From Burkholderiales bacterium (GTDB lineage Bacteria; Pseudomonadota; Gammaproteobacteria; Burkholderiales; Burkholderiaceae), in contig CANBQJ010000005.1 of NCBI GenBank assembly GCA_947371645.1, forward strand, positions 1 through 45,521: 45,521 nucleotides of DNA, in the 5' to 3' direction. A program made the translations under genes and the position numbers. Of the stretch, positions 7,995-15,800 are shown one piece after another. The stretch's first letter is position 1. Each line of letters opens with the position of its first letter. The notes beneath the pieces were generated by a model that was not told the DNA's origin, ran no database searches, and was given only the letters and a program-made list of their open reading frames with translations.

Positions 7995-8168
7995 TCAGCC
8001 GCCCAGGCCGGCGCGGATGTAGGCCGCTGCCAGGTAGGCAAAAGGGTAGAACAGCACCAGGGCCACCTGCTGGATCAGCGGGCGGTTCTTGAAGCCCACG
8101 GCCAGGCCATCGGTGATGGCGTCGCCACCGGAAACCGTTTGGATCTCGTGCGAAGTCAGGGTGCGCAT
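7995..8168 (-). CDS. 57-residue peptide with double-glycine leader (bacteriocin-like)
   Basis: Begins MRTLTSHEIQTVSGG, a good match to the double-glycine leader of class II bacteriocins and microcins (charged start, L/T-x-x-E-I-x-x-V-S-G-G), cut by C39-peptidase ABC exporters. Cleavage after Gly15 would release a 42-residue core starting DAITDGLAVGFKN, with the hydrophobic stretch QQVALVLFYPFAYLAAAYI and ending AGLGG. The start at 8168 is favoured because the leader fits and GAGAAGG lies about 6-8 bases upstream; longer in-frame starts are not plausible. It is the last gene of the minus-strand cluster, 59 bp after the STY0301 gene. No C39 exporter or obvious immunity gene for it is in the window. 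Secretion and activity are inferences. Confidence 0.65.
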   Translation of the reverse strand: MRTLTSHEIQTVSGGDAITDGLAVGFKNRPLIQQVALVLFYPFAYLAAAYIRAGLGG

Positions 8169-8227
8169 CGGAAAGCCTTCTCTGATTGAATGATGGGCTG
8201 CCATTGCATGCGCAGGGCCATCAGCTG

Positions 8228-8746
8228 TCAATGCGGGGTGTTGCCAGGGGGGGCGCTGGGCGCCGCTTCGCAGCGCCAGCTGACCTGCCAGGCCTTGGGG
8301 CGGCCCACACCGGAGGCCAGCACCCGCTGGGCCGCCGTGCAGCCGCGCAGGGGCTGCTGCACCGGCCACGCCACGTGGATCAGGCCCCCCGCGTAATCAC
8401 AGGACAGCCAGACGGTGCGCAGCGGCGCATCGTCCCAGGTCCAGCGCACGCGCTGGCCGCCATCCAGCGTGCTGGCGGGGCGCAGGGCCGCGCCTTCCTG
8501 GGGCGGGCCGTCGAAGGCGCTGAAGCCGCTCAGGCTCACCGGCCCATCGGCCAGGCTGGCCTGGGCACCGGGCGGCAGGCCGTCGACGCTCAAGGGCAGG
8601 CTGCGCACGGGCAGGCGGGCCGGGCAGCTCCAGCTCAGCGGTGAGGCGGCAGGCGCCTCGGCGTGGGCTGCGGGCACCGCGCCGCCAAACGTGACGGTGG
8701 CCAGCAGGGCCGACCACGCCCATGGGGTCCGCAGGGGGGGCGTCAT
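8228..8746 (-). CDS. STY0301 family periplasmic protein
   Basis: 172 residues from the ATG at 8746 (GAAAGG 8 bases upstream); a GTG at 8761 overlapping the previous stop is the alternative. Signal peptide WSALLATVTFGGAVPAAHA. The mature part has the STY0301-type pattern as I know it: an N-terminal CPARLP, the segment SGFSAFDGPPQEGAALRPAS, WTWDDAPLRTVWLSCDY, and the paired cysteine in PLRGCTAAQRV. Function is unknown. The gene follows the BPSL0067-family amidase-like gene with almost no spacing, so an inhibitor or partner role is reasonable but unproven. Confidence 0.7.
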   Translation of the reverse strand: MTPPLRTPWAWSALLATVTFGGAVPAAHAEAPAASPLSWSCPARLPVRSLPLSVDGLPPGAQASLADGPVSLSGFSAFDGPPQEGAALRPASTLDGGQRVRWTWDDAPLRTVWLSCDYAGGLIHVAWPVQQPLRGCTAAQRVLASGVGRPKAWQVSWRCEAAPSAPPGNTPH

Positions 8747-8757
8747 GGCGGGGCCTT

Positions 8758-9147
8758 TCACTCGATCACCGCGTAGGCGTCGGCGTTGTTGGACGGGTCC
8801 ACGAAGGCGCCCGACTGGGTCTTGCCCTTGCGCCGCAAGAAGCGTTTGGACACCTTGGGTTTGGTCTGGTCATTGGCCCATTGGTCCATCACCCAGATGC
8901 CGCCGGTGGCGTGCGAGACGAAGAAGGCCGCGTGGTTGCCACTGGGCAGGCTGCCGTAGCGGCCGTCCACGAAGGTGGCGATCGCGGTGCCTTTGGCCAG
9001 GTTGGGCGACTCGCTCACCGAAGCGCCTTCGCGCCAGAAAGAGGTGGGCGGCAACTGGGCGTAGCGCTGCACCAGGGCCACGCACTGGTGCGAGCCCACC
9101 TTGTCGGTGTTGTCCAGGTGATCGACTTCAGCGTAGACGTGGGGCAT
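8758..9147 (-). CDS. BPSL0067 family protein (putative NlpC/P60-like amidase)
   Basis: 129 residues, no signal peptide. Matches the BPSL0067 family pattern: VGSHQCVALVQRYAQ with Cys22, GTAIATFVDGRYGSLPSGNHAAFF with His72, and GIWVMDQWAND with Asp88, followed by RFLRRKG and a C-terminal NADAYAVIE. Cys-His-Asp in this order fits a papain/NlpC-P60-like peptidoglycan amidase; several BPSL0067 proteins lie near type VI secretion or Rhs genes. No type VI structural gene is in the window, and lack of a signal peptide means export would need a dedicated route. It lies 31 bp behind the second YfaP gene, and its stop codon abuts the STY0301 gene. Confidence 0.78.
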   Translation of the reverse strand: MPHVYAEVDHLDNTDKVGSHQCVALVQRYAQLPPTSFWREGASVSESPNLAKGTAIATFVDGRYGSLPSGNHAAFFVSHATGGIWVMDQWANDQTKPKVSKRFLRRKGKTQSGAFVDPSNNADAYAVIE

Positions 9148-9178
9148 GGCGGCATTGTGGCTCAGTGCCCGGGCGCGT

Positions 9179-10045
9179 TCAGTGCCAGTTCACCGCGTGC
9201 ACCCAGATCAGGTCGCCGATCTTGCGCAGCGGCACGACGAAGGTCTCGCGTTTCTCGCGCGGGGTGTTCTCGTGGCTGACCAGGGTCATGCGCACGGTGA
9301 TCACCGGCTTGATGCGCGTGCGCTCGTCGAAGTGGTAGCCGCTGGCGCCAAAGTTGCCCCAGTAGTTGACGTAGAAGTGGTACGCCCCCGGGCGTGGTGC
9401 CGTGATGGAAAACATCTCCGGCCCGGCCCCGTCGACGCTGTCCACGTCCAGGCCGCCGCCACCTTGCAGCACGGGGTTCGCCCAGAAGGCGTGCTGGCCG
9501 TCGGGCGTCACCACGTGCAGGTCGACCTCGGCCTGTGGGTCGTCCCAGCTGAGGATGGCGCGCATGGCCGCCGTGGGCTGGTTGGCTCGCAGGTGGAACT
9601 GCACCCGCTTGCCCGCCGAGCCGGGCGGGCCCTTGATCTCGATGCTGTTGGAGCCCGGCCCGAAGGCATAGGGCCGCACGAAACGGCCGTCTTCACCGGT
9701 GTACAGCGGCATGGGGTTGCCGTTGACGATGAGCTTGTAGGGCACGCGTCGCGGCTGGCCTTGGCCGTCCGGGGTCGTTGGCGTGTTCTGGAGGCCTTGA
9801 AGCTGCCCTTTGATGAGGGTGCGGTGCTTCTGCGTGCCCCGGTCGATGAGGTTGTAGGGGTAGGTCTGGGCGCCCTGCTCGTCTTCCTGGTCGGCCAGCG
9901 GCCCTGCCCGCCAGCCACCGCGCGGGCCGTGCAGTTCGGGCCGCACCTCGGCGGACGCGGGCGATGCGTTCAGGCAGGCCGCCGCCATCGCCAGGCTGAG
10001 CGCCTGGCCCAAGGGGAGCTTGCGCAAGATGCGGGCGGGCCTCAC
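9179..10045 (-). CDS. YfaP-like DUF2135 protein, second paralogue
   Basis: 288 residues from a GTG at 10045; no ATG gives a full signal peptide, and GAGG lies 8 bases upstream. Signal peptide LGQALSLAMAAACLNASPASA. The C-terminal half is a DUF2135 domain: AILSWDDPQAEVDLHVVTPDG, then GGGGLDVDSVDGAGPEMFSI and YHFYVNYWGNFG, a beta-rich fold in which the DLDLH-like acidic motif may bind Ca2+. It is clearly paralogous to the gene just upstream (10056-10934), which it follows after 10 bp, so this is a tandem duplication. The central region differs, with an inserted TYPYNLIDRGTQKHRT stretch. Periplasmic; role in the macroglobulin complex inferred from context only. Confidence 0.85.
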   Translation of the reverse strand: MRPARILRKLPLGQALSLAMAAACLNASPASAEVRPELHGPRGGWRAGPLADQEDEQGAQTYPYNLIDRGTQKHRTLIKGQLQGLQNTPTTPDGQGQPRRVPYKLIVNGNPMPLYTGEDGRFVRPYAFGPGSNSIEIKGPPGSAGKRVQFHLRANQPTAAMRAILSWDDPQAEVDLHVVTPDGQHAFWANPVLQGGGGLDVDSVDGAGPEMFSITAPRPGAYHFYVNYWGNFGASGYHFDERTRIKPVITVRMTLVSHENTPREKRETFVVPLRKIGDLIWVHAVNWH

Positions 10046-10055
10046 TGCACGGGCC

Positions 10056-10934
10056 TCATCGCACGGTGAAGCTCAGCACGTGCTGCAGGTCGCCCCGGGC
10101 CCGCAGGGGCACGCGCTGCATGCGGCGGGTCTCGTTGGGCGTGCCCTCGTCGGTGATGATCGTGAGCTGCGCCACGGTGAGGTCCACCGGGCGCGCGTTG
10201 TCGCCACCACCGCCCCAGCCGCCAAAGTAGTTGACGTAGACCTGCCAGGTGCCGCGGCGAGGTTGCGGGGTGGCGAAGATCTCGGGGCCATAGCCGGTGG
10301 TCACGTCCACGTCCAGGGCCCCGCCGCCTTCGATGACGCGGTGGGCGTAGAAGCAGTGCTCGCCCTGCGGGTCGATGACGTGCAGGTCCAGGTCGGTGCC
10401 GGGGGTGTCCCAGTTGAGCACCACGCGCAGGCGGGCGCGCTGGGCCGCACCCAGGTCCAGGAACTGGACGCTGCGGCTGGCCTGGCCATCGGCGCTGCGC
10501 ACCTGCACGCTGTTGCTGCCCGCCGCAAAGGCGTAAGGCCGGGCGAAGCTGCCGTCTTCGGCCGTTTCCAGGGGCATGGGCACGCCGTTGACCACCAGCT
10601 GTGCGGGGCCGCGTGGCCCGTCCTTGGGCGCGGCCTTGATCTGGCCCCGGATCTGCGAGGCGGTGGACTGGGCATCGCGCACGGCCACGCGGGAGGCCGG
10701 GTAGTGCACCTCTTGCACGAAGCCGGTGTCGCGGTCTGTGGCGCGCCAGCCACCCTTGGGCTGGTCGAGGCGGATGGGGCTGGCGCTGGCCGTGCCGCCT
10801 TGTTGGGCCCAGGCCGCGGTGCCGCAGGGGATCAGGCACAGGGTCAAGCGCATGGCCAGGCACATGGCCAGGCTGGTGGCCTTGATCGGCAGGGGCCGGC
10901 GTGGCTGGGGGGCGGGGGTGGGCAAGGTCATCAT
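10056..10934 (-). CDS. yfaP: YfaP family DUF2135 periplasmic protein
   Basis: 292 residues. The start at 10934 (ATGATG) overlaps the upstream yfaQ stop by 4 bp (ATGA) and has GGAGG 4-5 bases before it, so it is translationally coupled. A hydrophobic export segment ends near AAWAQQ. The DUF2135 domain is in the second half: VVLNWDTPGTDLDLHVIDPQG, GGGALDVDVTTGYGPEIF, WQVYVNYFGGWGGGG, and a final LRARGDLQHVLSFTVR strand. In E. coli, YfaP is the last product of the yfaATSQP locus; its exact function is unknown. The upstream part contains the repeat-like PAQLVVNGVPMPLETAEDG, shared with the downstream paralogue. Confidence 0.88.
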   Translation of the reverse strand: MMTLPTPAPQPRRPLPIKATSLAMCLAMRLTLCLIPCGTAAWAQQGGTASASPIRLDQPKGGWRATDRDTGFVQEVHYPASRVAVRDAQSTASQIRGQIKAAPKDGPRGPAQLVVNGVPMPLETAEDGSFARPYAFAAGSNSVQVRSADGQASRSVQFLDLGAAQRARLRVVLNWDTPGTDLDLHVIDPQGEHCFYAHRVIEGGGALDVDVTTGYGPEIFATPQPRRGTWQVYVNYFGGWGGGGDNARPVDLTVAQLTIITDEGTPNETRRMQRVPLRARGDLQHVLSFTVR

Positions 10935-12793
10935 GGTCCTCCGAGCAGGGCGCGGGCCTGCTGCTCGATGAAAGCTTCCTGGGTGGCGCGGGGGTGGCCG
11001 GCAAAGGCCAGGTGCAGGTATTCGTGGGCCAGGGTGAGGCGGTCGTCCAGGGACTGGAAACCGCGCACGAACAGGCGCTGCCCGCTTTGCCGGGCATGGG
11101 GCAAGCCCGAGGCGAGGCGGCAGACCTGCGCCTGCGAGACCGGCGTGAAGCCGGCCTGGCCCTGCAGGCTTTGGCGCCATCGGGGCAGCTGCTGTTGCAG
11201 CCACTGTTGGGCCAGGGGCAAGGCGTCGCACTGGGCGCCGGCCTGGCCATAGGCGGGGGCCAGGCTGTCGGGCCCATAGGCGGTGCGCAGGAGGGTGGCA
11301 AAGCCCAGGCCTGCTTCGGCGGCGGCCACGGCATCGGCCCAGGCCAGCACGCCTGCGCGCGCACGGCTGCTGTGGTACTGGCCGATGTGGCCGCGCAGCA
11401 CCAGGCCGGCGGTGTGGGCTGCGGCAGCACGGGCCGCCAGCGTGGGCGGGCGCGGCGCCACGCGCTGGGCCTGGCTGCTGTCGGCGATGCGCAAGCAACC
11501 GCCTTCGGACTGCCCGGTCTGCAGGACGTAGCTGCGCGCGGCCACGGCCAGGGCTTGCGCGGCGGCGGCGGGTTCGGCATGGCCTTCGCGGTCGATCACG
11601 CGGGCCACGTAGGCGTCCAGGTTGAAGCGGCCCGACAGCCTGGGCGACACCCGCTGCCCCGCTGGCCCTGCTGCGGCCTGCCACCAGAGGTCGCGCTGGC
11701 TGTGCAGGGCCAGGCTGTGGCCGGCGGCGAATTCGGCGCGGTAGTCGCCTTCGGGCAGCGGTGCGTCGGTGGGCCCGACCTCTTGCCCGCGGGCGTCCCG
11801 CAGGTGAACGATGGGGTAGCGCTGCAGGAAGTCCACGCGCACGCAGGGGGCCTGCGCATGGGGCGGCGGCATCAGCAGGCCGTCGACCTGGTCGATGTGG
11901 TGCAAGGCCAGGGGCGCCCAGTGGGGCAGCATGGTCTTGCTGCTGCCGCGCGCCGCCATCCACAGGGGGCGCCCATCGTGCAACCAGCCCGACGCACCTG
12001 CCCAGCGCGCTTCGCCCTGGGGTGTGGGGCGGCCATGGTCGTCGCTCAGGCGCGCCAAGGTGAAGGTCTTGAGGCGCAGGCGGCTGCCCACGGCCGACAG
12101 GGCATCGGCCCCTGGGCCTTGCAGCCAGTAAGGCAGCAGGTCATCCTGTGCGGCGGCCCGGGTGGCCGGGGCCCAGGCAGCCAGCCAGTGCAGCCAGTCG
12201 GCCAGGGGCACGGTGCTGCGGGGTTGGAGTTGGGCGGCCTGTTGCAGCGGCGCCAGGGACGGTGGCATGGCCGCCAGGGTGTCGCCCAGGGGGCGTTGCG
12301 CCCAGGCCAGCCGCGCGGGCTCGAAGTACAGGCCGCAGGAGCGCCACAGCGCCGTGGCCCGGTCGATGTGCTGGCCGCTGGTGCAGCAATAGACCTCTTC
12401 TGGGTGGTGGCCTGTGCACGTGTAGTCGCTCTCGCGGGGCGTGGCCGGTGTGGGCCCGGCGGTGGCTTCGGTCAGGCGGGCGTAAGCCACCAGCTTCCAC
12501 AGGCTGCCCAGGGGCATCAGGGCCATGGCCTGCAAGGGTGCATGGGGGTGCGCGACAGGCTGGCCGCGTCCGTCGAGCACATCCAGGTGCAGCTGGCCCT
12601 GGGCGTCCAGCCAGGCGAGTTGCAGCTCACCGGCGGCGGGCTCCGGCTGATGGGGCTGGAGCTTGGCCGTGGGGGCGTCGGCCCGGGCCATGCCAGCGCT
12701 CAGGTACATCGCCATGCAGGCCAGCACCAGTCCCAGGCGCGCGCGCACCCAGGCACCAGGCCAGGTGGGTGGGCGCGTCGGGTGGCGGCTCAT
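10931..12793 (-). CDS. yfaQ: YfaQ family DUF2300 protein with PBP-like, SpoIID-like and HExxH segments
   Basis: 620 residues; ATG at 12793 with signal-like GLVLACMAMYLSAGMARA. Three segments stand out. At 92-160, MPLGSLWKLV has Ser97-x-x-Lys100 and is followed by Cys-rich ESDYTCTGHHPEEVYCC and RATALWRSCGLYFEPA, a layout like a penicillin-binding transpeptidase (SxxK, then SxN, here Ser152-Cys-Gly). Around 400-450, DAYVARVIDREGHAEPAAAAQ with AVAARSYVL resembles the SpoIID/LytB peptidoglycan domain. Near the C-terminus, LAHEYLHLAFAGHP gives HExxH at 590-594, a zinc metallopeptidase signature. The family is DUF2300, with no proven activity. It lies 23 bp after yfaS and overlaps yfaP by 4 bp. The three-part reading is my inference from motifs. 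Confidence 0.85.
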   Translation of the reverse strand: MSRHPTRPPTWPGAWVRARLGLVLACMAMYLSAGMARADAPTAKLQPHQPEPAAGELQLAWLDAQGQLHLDVLDGRGQPVAHPHAPLQAMALMPLGSLWKLVAYARLTEATAGPTPATPRESDYTCTGHHPEEVYCCTSGQHIDRATALWRSCGLYFEPARLAWAQRPLGDTLAAMPPSLAPLQQAAQLQPRSTVPLADWLHWLAAWAPATRAAAQDDLLPYWLQGPGADALSAVGSRLRLKTFTLARLSDDHGRPTPQGEARWAGASGWLHDGRPLWMAARGSSKTMLPHWAPLALHHIDQVDGLLMPPPHAQAPCVRVDFLQRYPIVHLRDARGQEVGPTDAPLPEGDYRAEFAAGHSLALHSQRDLWWQAAAGPAGQRVSPRLSGRFNLDAYVARVIDREGHAEPAAAAQALAVAARSYVLQTGQSEGGCLRIADSSQAQRVAPRPPTLAARAAAAHTAGLVLRGHIGQYHSSRARAGVLAWADAVAAAEAGLGFATLLRTAYGPDSLAPAYGQAGAQCDALPLAQQWLQQQLPRWRQSLQGQAGFTPVSQAQVCRLASGLPHARQSGQRLFVRGFQSLDDRLTLAHEYLHLAFAGHPRATQEAFIEQQARALLGGP

Positions 12794-12816
12794 GGCGAAG
12801 CTGGGCGGGCAGGCTT

Positions 12817-15800
12817 TCAGCGCACCGTCCACGTCTGGCTGACGGGGCCGGCTTCGCTGGTCTGGGACTCGGGCTGGTACATGCGCCACATGCGCGCGGC
12901 GGGCAGGTGGTGGCTGCCCTTCTGACCCAGGCGGACGAGGTGGCGGATGGTTTGCGGCTTGCCGGGCTCCAGCAGCTCCACGGGCACGACGTAGCCCGTC
13001 GGGCGGGCCTCACCGGTGGCGGCCGGCATGGCGCTGCCGTCCTTGCCTTCGTCCAGGGTGACGCCCCAGGTGCTGGGCTCCAGCATGCCGCCCGGCGGCA
13101 AGGCCAGCTCCACCAGGGCGTGGCGCACGGTCTGGCTGGCTTGCAGCTGCAACTCGTCGACGTAGAGCGCGTCAGTACGCAGGGGCTCGCCAGGGGCGAC
13201 CAGGGTGGCGTGGTAACGGCCGTCCTTGGCTTCGAGCAGGTAGAGCTTGCGCTGCACGCTGGCGGGCAGCTTGACGGCATCACCCTTGGCCGACTGGTAG
13301 CGCACCAGCAGCTGGGCGTTGGCCGGTGCCGGGCTGCGCCAGTCCACAGCCATGTCGGATGCGGCATCGGCCTGGCTGCGCCATTCCGGCTGGCCCGAGG
13401 GGCTGAGCGTGCGTTGCCAGGGGCCCGTGGCCTCCATGGCCAGCGCCGCGGCCGAGGCCTTGGGCGAGAGCTGGCGTGCCAGCAGCGACAGGGCCAGGGC
13501 GCGGTCCATGGTGGGCTCGGCTTCCGTGGCCTGTCGCAAAGCCAGGGTCATGGCTTCGCCTTGCGCCGGGCGGCGGCCTGTCCAGACCAGCAGGGCCTGG
13601 GCCAGCACGCCGGGCTCGGCCTCCAGGCGTGCATAGGCCACATCCAGCGGGGCGTTGAGCGCCACTGGCCAGGGTTTGGTGTCGTGGCGGGCCAGTTCGC
13701 GGGCCAGCACCAGGGTCAGGGCCTGCTGGCCGGCGCCACCGCCGAATGGCCCGGGGCTCACGCCGCGCAGCAGGGTGCGAGGCGCCTGGGCCGTGGTGGA
13801 CGCGTTCGATGCGTTGCCCGCTGGCGCGCTTGCAGCCTTGGGCGCGGCCAGCACCTGCTCTTGCGCCAGGGTATCGACCAGGCCGTCCACCATGGTGCCG
13901 GTGGGCAGGCCCAGGCCCTGCATGAACCACAGTGTCCAGGCGCGCTGGGGCAGGCTGTCTTGGGCAAAGTGCTTGCTGTAGATGTCCAGCAGGCGCTCCC
14001 AGTGTTCGGCCGGCAGCGCGATGCCCAGCGTCTGCGTGGCCAGGCGGTCGGCGTGGAAGGCGTAGGCGCTCAGGAAGGCGTTGTCTGCGGTGCCCCGGCC
14101 CCACCAGCCGAAGACGGCGTCGGGCCCGGACATGGCCGCCAGGCGCAGCCGCGCGGCGTACAGGCGCTGGCGCAGTGGGTGCTCCGGCGCCTCGGCCCCG
14201 GGCAGGCTCTGGATGGCCAGGGCCAGCGGGATCATGCGCGACGCGGTTTGCTCGACGCAGCCGTAGGGGTAGTCGATGAGGCCGTCGGCCACCTGCGACC
14301 ACGCGGCCGCGCCGTCACCCACCACGCGCAGGCGCACGTTGCGGGCATCGGCCGGCAGGCTGAAGGCGCTGCGCGTGCTGCCCGCGGCCAGGGGCAGGCT
14401 GAGCACGCGCTCGCTGGCCCAGGCCAGGGGTTCGAGCTGGATGCGGGTGAGCAGCTGGTCCACCACCTTGCCTTGCTGGCGCACCAGCACGGTCACGTCC
14501 TGCGTGCGGGTGGCGGCCGGCAAGGCCAGGGCGACCTGGCTGGCGCCCGTGCCGGCCTTGAGCTTTTGCGTGAGCACCGTCTGGCCGGCCACCTGGGCCA
14601 GCAGTTCCAGGTCAGCGTCCTGCCCGGTCTGGTTGAACACGGTGACGGTGGCCTCGGTCTGGTCGCCTTCGCGCAGCCAGGTGGCCGCCGTCCAGCGGGC
14701 AAAGAAGGGCTTGTCGGACTGCACGTAGGCGCGGCGCTCGCCCACCAGGCCGTCGGCCGCGCCCTGGCCATAGGCCTTGGCGGTCAGGCGCCAGCGCGTG
14801 AGCGCATCGGGCATGGTGAAGCTGATGCGGGCGTGGCCCTGGGCGTCGGTGCGCACGGCGGGGTCGAAGAAGGCGGTGTCGCGCTCATCGCGGCGGGGGC
14901 GCTCCAGCACCTTGACGGCGCGCTCCTGCTGGCCACGGGCGATGGACTCTGCCATGCGCGGGTCCACGGCCTCGTCGTAGGAGATGAAGGACAGGCTGCT
15001 GTGCGTGCGCACGTTGTTGCGCCGCAGGTGGTAGAAGAACTCGGTCACGCTGGGCGCCAGCTCGGGTTGCAGGGCGTAGACCATGTCGTCGACCACGCCC
15101 AGGCTGAGCACGGCGGCCACGCCCTGGCCTGCAGGGTTGCGGGTGTCGATGTCCACCGTGACGGTGTCGCCCGGCAGGTAGCTGCTGCGGTCGGGCTTGA
15201 GCTGCACCTGCAACTCGGGCTGCAGCACCACGATGCCGGCGTTTTGGAAGCCGAACTCGTGGCCCTGCACATAGGCCACCGACAAGGTGATGTTGGGCGC
15301 GTGCTCGGCCACCACGCTGATGCGGGCTTCCCACTGGCGGTCGCTGAGGCGGGTGAGTTTGGCCAGGGCACCCGGGGCACCCAGGCGACCGTGCTGCTCG
15401 ACCTGGTCGCGCTCCAGCGTGAGCAGCGCGTCCTGCACGGCCACGGGGAAGGTGATGAGGGCACGGGCGGTGTCGCCAGCGCGGTAGCGGGGCTGGTCGA
15501 AGACGATGTCGATGGCGCCTTGCGGGGGCTTCAATTCGCCGCCCGAGACCCAGAAGGGCGCGGCGCCCAGCAGGTGGTCGTCGGCGTCGTAGAGCTCGAC
15601 GGTGTAGGAGCCTGAGCGCGCCAGGCTGAGCTCCAGGCTGCCGCCTTCGGGCTGGCCTGCGCTCTGGCCACCGGGCGCCTTGCCTGCGCTGGCCGGCAGC
15701 TCACCGCGCACGCGGGTCTGGCTTTCCTGGTGCAGGGCCGCCCATTTGACGGGGCGCTGGGCGGCGGGCTTGCTCGGGTCGGCCAGGGTGTAGCGCCAGC

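Noticed and set aside
7995..8168. A second double-glycine cleavage site at the C-terminal GLGG
   Set aside because: Nothing follows it; only the N-terminal VSGG has leader context.
8228..9147. A type VI secretion island
   Set aside because: No Hcp, VgrG, TssB/C, ClpV or PAAR gene is present in the window; only isolated families that can occur near such systems.
10042..11580. A 512-codon minus-strand frame covering yfaP and part of yfaQ
   Set aside because: Pro/Arg-rich alternate frame; the coupled yfaQ and yfaP frames have signal peptides, motifs and Shine-Dalgarno sequences.
12148..15615. An 1155-codon open frame on the plus strand
   Set aside because: Antisense to yfaQ and yfaS; Gly/Gln/Ala-rich, no motif, no credible start.
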